Positions 32,481 to 42,810 of a stretch of DNA of 64,000 nucleotides are shown here, piece by piece. This DNA is from Strix aluco (taxonomy: Eukaryota; Chordata; Aves; Strigiformes; Strigidae). The stretch covers positions 2,373,321 through 2,437,320 of the forward strand of contig NW_027436512.1 in NCBI RefSeq assembly GCF_031877795.1, read 5' to 3'. How positions within the stretch are numbered: position 1 is the first letter of the stretch; every line of letters begins with the position of its first letter. A model generated the notes under the pieces. That model saw nothing but the letters and a program-made list of their open reading frames with translations, did no database searches and was not told where the DNA came from. A program made the translations under genes and the position numbers.

Positions 32481-33775
32481 TTGCCAAACTCTCCAGATTT
32501 TGCTAAAATCTCTGCACATTCTCAAACAAAAAATATCTACTTTTCTGCCTCCAAACATCAAATCCAAACTGAGTTGTAGTCCTCACAATATTTCAGAACC
32601 TGTAGTCTTTACTGGCTATAAAAGATGTCATTACTAAGCCTAGAGTCTGAGAAAAGCTTAAATACAGAATGGAATTAAAAACACACTAGTTGTGCCAAAG
32701 TCCATATAGCATTACAGTCTGCTAGCAATCTGACATACATGGTGAAAGTAAACACCTACTTTCAAAGATGCGACCACTGTCCACTACATGAGAGAATGCA
32801 TAACTTGAACATGGGTTATTACTTAACGCGATTAAAATTTTTTACAAAAAATAACATCATGTTATTGCCTTAAAAATTAACTAAAAATAAGCTCTGTTAA
32901 CTGAAAAGACAAAGTAAAAGCAACATTCATAGAGAAACTTTCTTCTTGTAAAGAAGAAAGCTTTAAGTAAAGAGACTTGAATAAATGCTGGATAAAGAAG
33001 AGAATACAGAAGTCTAATAGTTAAGAAATATCATCACCTATTAGCTGTGTTGTAGTTCACCAGAAAATTTGGTCCAAAACTTAAGGCAGAACGTGGTCAT
33101 GGTTTGCATAAATAAACTCCCTATCGTCATTCTACTTGCCAGTGAGAACCATTTGTCTTTCACTGGTTTTTAGTCTACCCAAACAGATTATAACCTTTCT
33201 TGCACTGAGGAAAAACATCAATACTCAGCATTTTCCTTCCCTGTAGAAAACAGGGCATTTCAGTTTCACTGAGGACTCTCCTGTTAAGAGATCTGCAGGG
33301 TAAAGCAAACATGAAGTACAGCTGACAGTCTCAACAGCAAGTTCTCCAGCTCAAGTAAGCAAAAGATGAACTCAGTATACACAACCTGATTACTTCTCAA
33401 GTATTTTTATTTGCTTAGCTGCATGCAGACTAACCTATCACTAGGTAACTAACTTGATGCTAAAGGCATGTTTGAAGCCTTATAGTTAAGATAGAGCATG
33501 ATAAAAAATTCTATAGCCATTCCAGAAAGGCCCTTTCCCTCAGTGCTTCTAATTGAGCCAGGAGAAGTTTTCAAAGAGTCAGGAAGGTGACATTTCACCA
33601 TCATGCTTTCAGGCACCAGTACTACATTTTATTGTTAACTTGTGACACCACGTTCCCAGCACTCTTCAGCACCACAACACAGAACGCGATTCCTTCGTAC
33701 TGCTTGCAAGTAAGCTCAACTAATGCCCTCTGCAAATCCTCCTCCCGCCGTGCACGTATCGAAGTTTACTAACAC
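32481..33775. other. AT-rich DNA, no gene recognised
   Basis: Single-copy-looking sequence between the LTR block and the CpG island. No open frame with a domain. Confidence 0.4.
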
Positions 33776-33779
33776 CTGA

Positions 33780-34500
33780 CCTCATCTCTGACGGCCTCCT
33801 GGATCTTTTGACCCGGACAGGACCCTGAAATCTCAGGGGGCAGCGGGACAACCCCCGAACGGGGCCGGCACGCCGACGGCCGGGCCTCCGCCAGGCCCGC
33901 AGGCTGCCCCGGCTGCCGCTGCGGCTCATGAGTAACCCCGCGGCCACCGCACCCCGCGCCTCCCGCCGCAGCTCCCGGCTGCCGCGCCGCCCAGCGCTGC
34001 TCACCTCAGCGCCTGCTCTCCCGCGGACGCTCCGCAGCCAGCCCCAAGCAGCAGCGCAGCCCCTTCCCGCACGCCGCTCCGGCCGCAGACCCCAGCTCTG
34101 CCCTTCCCGTGCCACCAGCCCTCACCGCACACCCCCGAGGCGAAGCCAACCTCCTCCCCAAGCATGCCCAACAACCCCACACGCCTCCTCACCTCACCGC
34201 TATGGCAACTTGAACTAGCCGCCTTGCCACCAGCTGCCTCAGCCGCCTTCCGGGCGTCAGGCCCGCCTCTCTCTCCCCCCGCCCCCGCCCCGCAAGGCTC
34301 TGCGGGACAGGTAGTCCACGAGCGACAGGCCCGCCATGGGAAAGAAAGTGTGGAGGGACTTCAACTCCCAAGAGACTGCGACGGTGACGCCGGCCGAGCC
34401 GAGGCCCGCGCGCCCGCAGGAGCGGTAACGGCAGGCCAGGCCACGCCCTGCGGGGAAGTTGTTGGTTCTGCGGAGGCCGCGGTCGCGGGGTGTAGGTGCT
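33780..34500. promoter_or_regulatory. CpG island, probable host promoter
   Basis: About 700 bp of very GC-rich, CpG-dense DNA in an otherwise AT-rich stretch. Near 34,364-34,382 the sequence ggacttcaactcccaag resembles the SBS/ZNF143 element found in housekeeping promoters. The minus strand offers strong splice-donor contexts (GAG|GTGAG near 34,003 and 34,190), so it may be bidirectional. No coding exon could be matched to a known gene. The retained CpG density argues for germline hypomethylation, hence activity. Confidence 0.65.
34336..34425 (+). CDS. Possible first coding exon at the CpG island
   Basis: ATG in a near-perfect Kozak context (CCGCCATGG) opens 30 codons beginning MGKKVWRDFNSQE. 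The frame reaches a possible splice donor (AGCG|GTAACG at 34,425), beyond which it would stop at once. I do not recognise the peptide. It is unproven, and the minus strand may be the real transcript. Confidence 0.28.
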
Positions 34501-35945
34501 GGCGGGGAGTTGCTTACTTACATTGCTGTTTATAAAAGCTTTTAAAAGGTAAACCTTTACAAAATACACATTGGCGTTTACAAACGCTACAGCTAAATAA
34601 ACGCGAAGAGCACAAACGGAAGCTGTTGCCCTGGCAAAGCATGCCTGTATGTTCTGCTTACAAGGAGACGGGGCACCTGGCAGATCCGCTGGGAAAAGGA
34701 GTGTGTGAGTGTGTGAGGTATTAAAACAGTTGTTTCTTACAAGGGAGACATCTCCGTTCCTGTCTCTTGACTTTTTCTTGTTTCTTTAAGCCAGGCATCT
34801 CCCTGTTCACAAATGTTGTATCTATTGCCCTTGTCTGCAGTAAAAACGTCCAAATATTACAGCCTGCTACATTGACTGGCCTTGAAGAGAGAAAAGGGAC
34901 GAAGAGTGCTGTGGGCGATCACAGAAAACATCGCCTGGGCCTCTGAAACTCGGACAGAACTTGCAATAGTCCTAAAATCACTGGAATATTTGGCTGCAAA
35001 TCACCTGTGAGTGAGCACTCAAGTCCAAGGTAAACAGAGTGGGTTGGGCTTTTTAATGCAGATACGTGTGTATTGCCTCTGGGATCCACTCCAGGGAGTG
35101 ACCATTGGCCTTTGAGCACAGTAATAAAGCATGGCTGACAATCCATACTGCCTACCTTCGTTCCTATCCTGCAGGACTGTTTCATTTACCCCCCCACAAA
35201 TCTCTAGTGCAGCAGGCATGTTTGCATCCCATATGATTACAACACGCTTCAGGAGCGAGACAAGGCCCCCCACACTGGCAGCGTTCACCAACAGCCCAGG
35301 CAATGGCTGCTAGCCCCTGCTGCTGTGTCTTTGATTTGTGGCCATGCTCAAGAGGCATTATCCCCATCTGAGCTGAAGGCAGGTGAGGCACAAAACAGGA
35401 ACATAATGATATCATTTACCTCACTGTGAGCTGAAGCATTACTGAATAATTAGCAAAGAAATAAGTCTTCCCTGGCTTTTCCTCTGCAAACTCTGGTGGC
35501 ATGGTCAGGTTGTACTGGCAGGTCTAAATGCAGGGTGAGAGTCAGGGCTTCTGCTCAGTCTCATAAGGCTGCTTTAGGGTGGTCTCTGGGAGACAGGCCC
35601 TGAATCTTCCTGAGCTCTCTGAAGGATTTCCTCTCCTCCTCCATAGACTCCCAGAATTCATCCATGAGCAGATTTCTTTTCCTGCCCTTGTAGCCTCTCT
35701 CAGGCCATCACGGAGGGGATGAAGGGTAAGGAGTGTGTCCTGGATGTGGCTGGTGCATGTATGAGAAGTGTATTTGCATCTATGCTGACTGTGAGCACAT
35801 TTGGCTTGCTATCAACACAACGTTCCAGTGGAAGCTGGCGCCAACGCCTGAGACTGCCAAACTGGGCACAACCACTGGCCCTAAAGACCACGCTAACCAT
35901 GCATATATCAATTGTGAAAGTAGCTAGTCAGCAAACAGTACTTGC
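34501..35945. other. No gene recognised
   Basis: Mixed-composition sequence with short open frames on both strands. The longest, on the minus strand at 35,019-35,303, has no domain I recognise. Could include first-intron sequence of a gene from the CpG island. Confidence 0.4.
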
Positions 35946-35963
35946 TATCTGTCGGGGTCACCA
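35946..35963 (-). other. Primer-binding site remnant, tRNA-Trp type
   Basis: The minus strand reads TGGTGACCCCGACAGATA. The first 13 bases match the tRNA-Trp site. It sits two bases below the LTR at 35,966-36,403, so that LTR was a 5' LTR whose internal region is now lost. Confidence 0.7.
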
Positions 35964-35965
35964 TT

Positions 35966-36403
35966 AGCCGGGGTCCTTATTTCTCCATACAGGAACAGGA
36001 ACGACACAACACCAATGTGATGATCAGATCGTCCATCTTTATTTTTCCAGTCCTAGTTACATTTATATCCTACTAAGTTCCGTACACGCACTCATCTATC
36101 TTCTAATAGGCTACAGGTCATCTACACGCGCTGTTCATGCGCCTCTACAAGCATTTGCATTGGTTAATTGCAATTAGCACGTAAAGCCCAAAACTTGCCA
36201 AAACTCCCTTATCTCATACCCTGTTTTGCTCAGACTTGTGTGCTTTTGCTGACCACAGGTGTTTCTCACTTATCTGCTATCTTGTGTGGTTTTGCCAGCC
36301 TTATTTTGCTGGCCTTGTCTTCGTCCTTGCATTCTTCTGTGGCATCGCTGGAGAACAACGGACATGTTGTGAGCGATCCAGACCAAGGGGCCTCACTGTA
36401 ACA
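35966..36403 (-). repeat. 5' LTR of a truncated tRNA-Trp ERV
   Basis: Minus-strand TGTTACAGTG start, TATA box (ggatataaatg) near 36,070, AATAAA near 36,040, then the primer site. About 438 bp. It shares cctattag, tataaat, aataaag and gatcatcacattgg with the neighbouring plus-strand LTR, so the two are relatives. Its start overlaps the other LTR's start in the heptamer at 36,397-36,403. Confidence 0.7.
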
Positions 36404-36768
36404 GCAAGCTGCAGCTGTGTTCAAGGACAAAAACAAGGCCGAGACGGCCTGAGAAACTACATTCCTGCCCAAGAGATAAAGATGTGGGAATGTCGAAAAC
36501 AGGGGGTCTACCTGGGGGGAGAGCAGCGCGTGGACACCACACCGGGACCAATCATAGGGGGCAGAAGGGCGCGTGAACAAGTAGCTTTAGCCTATTAGCA
36601 ATAAGATAGCGGCGCGTGAAGCTTGTGATAGAGTATAAATTGCTGTGTAGCCTTTAATAAAGTGGCATCAACTTGATCACATTGGTCGTCTAAGTTGTGT
36701 CCGAGACTTCCGCGTTGGCATTCTTCTGCCTGCACTAACTTTCCCCCAGCGCGGCCCAGACTCCTACA
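36397..36768 (+). repeat. LTR in reverse orientation to ERV-B
   Basis: A plus-strand TGTAACAGCA...CTCCTACA unit of 372 bp with TATA (agtataaatt) near 36,632, AATAAA near 36,655 and a U5 of about 110 bp. It lies exactly where the ERV-B 3' LTR should be, but its promoter and polyadenylation signals read the opposite way to ERV-B env. Confidence 0.65.
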
Positions 36769-36791
36769 TCTCCCCCTTTTTTTTTTTTTTT

Positions 36792-38137
36792 TTATTTTAT
36801 TTGCTCAACCAAACTTTGCAGCATCCGCTGCAAACATTGGAACAAGCAAGGAAGAATCAACATCAAAAGCAGCAATACCATCAATACCATCAATGCTCCT
36901 TTGACCAATGTTTGTAACCAACCTCTCAGTCCGAGACCGACGAGCCAATCTGAAAAAGGACCATGTCCCTCTGTAATATGTTTCCTGTTATGTTGCATTT
37001 TCGCTAATCGTTGGTGTATGCTCTGCGAATGGTCAGACAAATTAAAGCAACACATTCCTTCAAAATCTTCACATCTATGCCCATGTGCCAATAATAAAAA
37101 TCTACAGCAGCACAATTTTGCAAAGTAGCATGCCTAACACTATCAACATCAGTAAGCAGCGCACTCAGCATTTGCGAAGTTAGATTAAATTGCTTTTCAC
37201 TCCAACATGCTAATCTACGTATGTATTTTTGCATTTCTGGCAGCCATTCCTTGCAGAAAGAAGAAAGAAGTAGCTATAACAGTGGCTAATGAAGGTAGCC
37301 GCACGTTGTCGTTGCAGGTGTCGTCAAAGGTTCGAACAGATCCGCGTGATCTTGACTCATGTCTCCTACTGGCATTCAGTAACTCTCTCATGTGCGGAGT
37401 AAACAATGTTAGCCGCCCAAGGTAGCATGGACCACCAACAGGTCGTACAGGAATACCAGGCCATGCTCTATCTCCACAAATCAGAAACACTCTGGGTGGA
37501 AGTTTAAAACCTCCTTTGGTGTTTACGGTAACCCTCCAGTTTTCAAATCATTCCAAGGAGAATGCCCTGTTACATTTTGACAACCTATAAACAAGCCTTG
37601 TTGTCCACTCCGTGCCAACCAAACATACAATGGGCCATCAAACCAAACCACCCCTGTGCCATTCACTGGCTGGAGTTGAGGAACTGTATCATTACAGTCC
37701 TGCATATTAGTTGCAGTAACATCAACATACTCGACAGGCACAACGCTAGCTAGCAAGTCCAGCTCCTGCAAAGGTAAATGAGCTGATTGATTTAAATTTT
37801 CGATGACTGTCTTCTGCCAGGCCGCACTACGCATAGTGGGCCAAACATAGATGCCGTTTGGACTTAAACAAGTTTCACTTTCGCTACTAGTCAGGTCCAC
37901 CCTCTGTTGTTTCCAGTACCCATCAAAGTCAGTTTCATTTTCCTGCAACGAAATGCCAATCAAGCAGGTTTCAAAAGGATTATCCACCTGTTGCAAGCTC
38001 AAACAAAAATCTGACATCCCAGCTGTATTTGTCCACGTTACCCAAATATTTGTTCTGGGTGTAATGTCGAAAATCCCTTCGCTACCTGCTATAAAACAAA
38101 TCAAAATAAACATCGCCCCGGTTTGACACATCGCCAT
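36792..38137 (-). pseudogene. env: ERV-B envelope, frameshifted
   Basis: Begins with a signal peptide (MAMCQTGAMFILICFIAGSE), then a surface region with PRTNIWVTW and CLIGI words parallel to ERV-A env (PKQNVWVTL, CLVGL). At least three frame changes (near 37,500, 37,240 and 37,110) split it. The transmembrane part keeps CX6CC (CEDFEGMCC), a heptad-like stretch and a strong membrane span (LMVLMVLLLLMLILPCLF). It cannot be read as one protein. Confidence 0.85.
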
Positions 38138-38412
38138 CGTTTTACCTCTCTTCTCCAGTTATCCTTGTGCACCTGCCAACTTCGAGGAACGTTTATTCCA
38201 ACACCACAGCTTCTATCCACTACCTTACTATTTTGCCTAATACATTGCAAAGCTAAGCGTTTACAAAGCTCAAAACTAATTTCTGCTAAAAGTCTTTGCC
38301 CAAGATCTTCAATTAGGCTTAAAGCCCTAGAAAACTGCTGTTGTTGTCTAAAACTCTAATCTGTCCTTCTGTACTAACAGCTAATCGCTGATATACTGAC
38401 CTACCTATAAAA

Positions 38413-38775
38413 TCAGACAACCAATCTGCTTCGGTTAAAGATAATCCGGTCAGCACACAAGTGACATTTATACACACTTTCCCGATCATGCGCACACGTG
38501 ACTCTCCAAGTTCCCCTGTCACACCATGCACAATGTATAAAAACCCAAGGTCGACAGTTTAGACCATGTTCCGTACTAGCTGTGTCATGTTCTTCAAGCT
38601 GTTTTATGGTGAGCGGCTGTGTTCGAATAGCCGCATAAAATGACTGCAGGTTCGGTAAAAGACACAGAACTTCACTGTTCGCTGGATGTAGTGCCGTTAA
38701 CAACGGCGTCAGGACCAAGTTCAATCGATGTTGGTGTCTCTGGAGTGCCTCGGGATGCAGGGTTGGTGTCGTCAT
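38413..38775 (-). CDS. Unidentified ORF between integrase and env of ERV-B
   Basis: A 120-codon frame starting inside the end of the integrase frame and ending 276 bp before the env start. Its second half is cysteine- and aromatic-rich (CAWCDRGTWRVTC, then CHLCADR), like a small zinc-binding domain. ERV-A has no equivalent space: its env overlaps integrase. It may be an accessory gene, a 5' part of env, or chance. Confidence 0.35.
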   Translation of the reverse strand: MTTPTLHPEALQRHQHRLNLVLTPLLTALHPANSEVLCLLPNLQSFYAAIRTQPLTIKQLEEHDTASTEHGLNCRPWVFIHCAWCDRGTWRVTCAHDRESVYKCHLCADRIIFNRSRLVV

Positions 38776-40041
38776 TCTTTGCGATCCATGGTTTCACCCA
38801 CTTTGTGGGGACCCATTTGGGTGGATCACTACCTGTAGAAACACAAGCATAACCTCTTCCCCAAGTTAGCAACTGCATAGGTCCCTCCCATTGCCCAGAT
38901 TGAGGGGAATACAATTGCACTTGAATTTTTTGAAAAGAATAATCATGCTTGTTTGTTTGCATGCGTATTCGCGCAGGCGGTTCATCTTGCCCTCCACGTA
39001 TATTAAGCCAATTTAAAACAAATAATGTTTTTGCCAATATCTCATGAGGGGAACCCCCGTCTCCCCCTGTTTTTTCAAAATAACAAGGTGATGTTTCAAT
39101 ATACGATGGGCGCGCTCAACGATTGCTTGCCCAGTAGAGTTGTGTGGTACTCCGTGGAGAAGCTGAATTCCCCAATGTTGTAAAAAGGCAGTGGTGGAGG
39201 CTGCCCGATATCCGGGACCATTATCAGTTTTAATTTTCTTTGGACACCCCATAACCGCAATCGCTTGCGTCCAATGTTGACGAGCTGCTGCTGCCGAGGC
39301 AGAAGCATGAGCAGAGGCCCATATAAATGAGGAACAGGTATCCACTGACACATGTAAGTAGCGAAGACGCCCAAAAGGCGGAAATACAGTGATATCAGTT
39401 TGCCAAACTTCCCGTGGCTGTAAGCCACGAGGATTCGCACCACCGTCCTGTAGCGGTGTGGGAGTGGCACAGTCTGGACAAGCAGCCACTATCGCCCGTG
39501 CTTGGGTCTTAGGGATGTTAAATTGCTTACGTAATGCAGTTGCAGACTGGTGAAAAAAGGCATGAGATTTGTAGGCTTCTTGAACAATGTTATGCGTGTC
39601 TGCTAAAGCGGCAACCAACTGATCAGCTTGAGCGTTGCCTTCTACAAGACCTCCAGGGAGCCTAGTATGGCTCTTTATATGCATGCTAAAAACCCGATGC
39701 GTGCGATGATTAACAGTATTTCGTAAGTCGACAAAGGCCTGGAAAAGGGTGGGATTGTTCACATGTCCTAACAAGGCCCTTTCGATTCGTTGTACTACAC
39801 CTGCCACATATAAAGAATCAGTCACAATGTTTAAATCTTGAATGTTCCAGCGGTTAAGCACAGCAATCACCGCTTTAAGCTCCAAAATCTGTACAGATGT
39901 ATCGCAAACAAAGCGTTCTGATTGCCATATTCCATTCTCCTGCCAAACAAATCCTGCCATTTTGGTCTTGCTGCTGGCATCTGTAAATACTGTTAAAGCC
40001 TGTAAAGGTTGTCGACTAATGACAGGAACAGCAGTCATTGT
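38672..40041 (-). pseudogene. pol: ERV-B RNase H and integrase
   Basis: RNase H with VFTDASSKTKMAG, ILELKAVIAVL, IVTDSLYVAGV and EGNAQADQLVAA. Integrase has the HHCC finger (HAFFHQ ... ACPDC), the core with WQTDITVFPPFG, IKTDNGPGY and GQAIVERAHRILK (DDE present) and the C-terminal domain (LLTWGRGYACVST...KWVKPW) after one frame change near 39,040. The first 26 codons of the open frame above 40,041 are ERV-C LTR sequence, not viral pol. Confidence 0.87.
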
Positions 40042-40583
40042 TGTCACGTCCCGCTCAGATGAGGGGGACAAGTGACTCAGATTTGCAAATCCCCAATGGA
40101 GCGGACAACAAGTCTCCAAGTCTAAAAATTTATTAACTACTCACAATGTACTAATTGAACACAATTCCATCCCCTAGGTCGACCCACATACCTACGTATC
40201 CCATGTACGGGGAGGGGTAAGGTGTTTCATGGGATGATGTAATTAGCATGATCATGTTAGCCCTCGTTAGCATATTGAGGGGTGTGAACTTTAATATGCA
40301 TTTTGTGGATAATGAAGCAAAGGTCATTCACCGGACAGATGGCCCTTGAAGTTTTGGCCAGGTGCCCCAGAGCAGAGCCGTCCTGTCTCCACAGGGCTCC
40401 CTCCTCCAGTCCCATCTTGTGTTATTGGGGCAGCCTTATCAGCTTCGACCTCCACAGAATGCACCCTGTGACTCATAGTTTTGTCTTGCGAGTGTCTGAG
40501 GCATTTCTTTGATCAGCCTCAACTTTTGCTTTCTCAGGCTGTTTTTCTTAGTTTCTCACAGGCCTGGTTTCTCGTCTCTCACA
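40042..40583 (-). repeat. ERV-C 3' LTR lacking the core promoter
   Basis: A 542-bp LTR, minus-strand TGTGAGAGACGAG...CGGGACGTGACA. Nearly the same as 46,580-47,388 except for loss of about 270 bp corresponding to 46,700-46,970, which in the other copy holds the TATA box. Confidence 0.9.
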
Positions 40584-41646
40584 TCCCACCCCGTGACTCA
40601 AACACTCCAAGTTCTTCTTTGACCATTGTGATCCCAAAAGGTATAGGGAAAAGAAGACAGAAGGTGAGAGAGTATATAGCTAATTGCTGCAAGGTATATT
40701 ATTAAAAGTAAAAATTTGCATAATATCACAATACTTATATTTATAAGCCATCTTCCCTACCCTGTGAGTCCTGAGGATCCCAGTGATGTGACCCATGACC
40801 CAGGGTTCCATCCATCAAACTAGTCCATCAGTCAATAAAAAGGTTCTCACTTCCTGTTGGTGATCTTCTTCATCATGGCACGGGTCTCCTCTATAGAGGT
40901 GGTGGCATTGTGGATGGTGATGCAGCATTCTCCCTCAGTTAGATTCAGCACACCGCACAGTCCATGTTCCTCCAGCAATGCTAGCCGGATTCTGCAATGC
41001 CATCTTAGATGCTTCTTGGGTCTGCACCTTTAATTCCTTAAAGGCATACCTTGTTAGTGCATAGAATTGCTAAGTTAAATTTTCTAGAACTATTTGTGGT
41101 TACACAATTACATTATCAGGTCTATAAGGATTAAAATGGGAATACAACTTAATATTCAGGTACAATTCATTAATGCTTAATTTGTGGGATCAGACCCCTC
41201 CAGCTAGTCTTTGATTACTTCATCTTGCTGCTGATGGATGTGGTGTTGTAAGGACCACATACAGTTATATGAGCTAGCACTGTGATCTGTTTGGTATTTG
41301 CAAGCACCAGTTTGCAGTCACAGGTGACTCACAGGCTTCCTTTATTTTGGAGGTGATTCCCAATAAGGTAACATAAGGCACAGCTCCAGGTTAGCCTTCC
41401 AATAAGTGAACTCATTAAATGTACCTGTAAAATTTCCTGGATTGTTGATTGTAATTGATTGGCAATGATTTATTCCACACCCAGCAGGTATGATTCCACA
41501 AATTATATAATAATGTAAGCAGATTACAAATAATAACTAGCCAATAATGCCTACAACCATTGAAAGTGCTAAAAGTAACATAGGTCTCCTGTCGTCCAGG
41601 ATCAATGCCCTGTAAAACACATATATACATAACAAAACAATGATGG
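40584..41646 (-). other. ERV-C 3' non-coding region
   Basis: About 1 kb between integrase and the 3' LTR with no long open frame or env motif. Only a weak purine tract (acggggtggga) precedes the LTR. It may be the remains of env or a natural 3' region of an env-less element. Confidence 0.5.
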
Positions 41647-42810
41647 TTAGAAAGAAGGGACAATCCACCTGGTATTGATGCGGTATTCTTTCCCATGGGC
41701 ATCAGTAGCCACCCATGAACAAATATTGATGGGAGTTTTTAGGGTTAGGGGTACTTGCCCCACGGTGGGCAAGTCTACTAGAACAGGTTGCCCAGGATAA
41801 TGGAGCGGGTTTGCAGGGTCTTTAGTCTCTTTTTTCCTGGCGAGTATGGACAGAGGCTTAGGACAGAACACGGTAAGTCGTGGGCACCCATTAATTCCCC
41901 ACCCACTGTTTATCTTCATTACTGCGTCTGACACCCGTTGTGGCCATCCTGGTTCGAGGGGTTTTAGCGCCTGCTTTCAAAGTCCATTGGTGCGTTCCAC
42001 AATGCCATTTGCTTGGGGATAGTATGGAGTATGGAAAATCCACTGAATTCCTTCATCTTGAGCCCACTCCTGAACCACCCCGGCAGTAAAGTGACTACCA
42101 TTGTCTGATTGGATCGATTTGGGCTTAGGCAAGCAGCTAAACCAGCGTTTTAACCCCTTCACCATATTTTCTGCAGTTGCTTGAGATACAGTTTCTGCTT
42201 GGGTTAGGCCCGATACTATTTCCACCCCCACCAATACAGAGCGTTTTCCCTCAGAGAGCCGGAAAGGGCCAATATAATCCACCTGCCAGGCGTCCCATAG
42301 TCCCTTGTTGTCCCTTAGGTGTAGGGGTTGGTCCTTAAGAGGGTTGTGCTCTCCCAGCCAAGTACGACAGAGACTACACGCTGAAATAATGGTATTGCAC
42401 AATTCCCTGGTTACGGACCATCCCCTGCTTATTGCCTCTTTAAACAAATCTTTGCTTCCTGAATGACCCCGCTTTACATGCAGCCATTCCAGTAAGTGTT
42501 CCCATTTCTCCTCCTCACCTTCTGTAGCAGTTCTCATCAAACGAGTCATTGAATCCACCTGGTTGTTTAGCAGGTGGGCAGGGTGATTTCCTGACTGGTG
42601 TGCAGCAACCCATCCTACTAAAAAGGATTTCCATTTTGCAATGTTTAAGATTTCCTCCCACTTCTCACGCTGCCACACTGGTACCCGATTTACTTCCCAG
42701 TGGTTTTGTTCCCAAAATGTGAGCCATTCGGTACATCCCTTGAATACGCCATAGGAGTCTGTGTAAAGAAATCCTGGTTCTGCAGTCTCAGCTTCTTTAA
42801 CAATCACGCT
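41647..42810 (-). pseudogene. pol: ERV-C RNase H end and integrase
   Basis: Frame 42,807-41,977 has the RNase H Asp (FLYTDSYGVFKG), zinc finger (HVKRGH ... CSLCRTW), and core with WQVDYIGPF, IQSDNGSHF and ANGIVERTNGL (all DDE residues). It stops at TGA, then continues to the C-terminal domain (GQPVLVDLPTVG; NTRWIVPSF) ending at 41,647. Confidence 0.87.

Larger units (their letters stand above)
36769..40041 (-). mobile_element. ERV-B: 3' half of an alpha/beta-like provirus
   Basis: Polypurine tract (18 A plus GGGGGAGA at 36,769-36,800), env, a spacer with an extra frame, integrase and RNase H. It is cut at 40,041 by the ERV-C LTR. The 5' half (RT, protease, gag) is absent. Integrase and env are related to those of ERV-A but distinct. 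Confidence 0.8.

Noticed and set aside
34164..34535. A 123-codon frame in the CpG island
   Set aside because: Composition is driven by CpG-rich DNA. Overlapping frames exist on the opposite strand and no protein family is visible.
36769..40041. ERV-B as the missing 3' half of ERV-D
   Set aside because: ERV-D RT stops before RNase H and its wording is of a different class. ERV-B integrase and env belong with ERV-A, and no target duplication joins them across ERV-C.
40042..40119. First 26 codons of the long frame ending at 39,013
   Set aside because: They read through the ERV-C LTR. The viral RNase H begins only at 40,041, so this is a chance fusion across a breakpoint.
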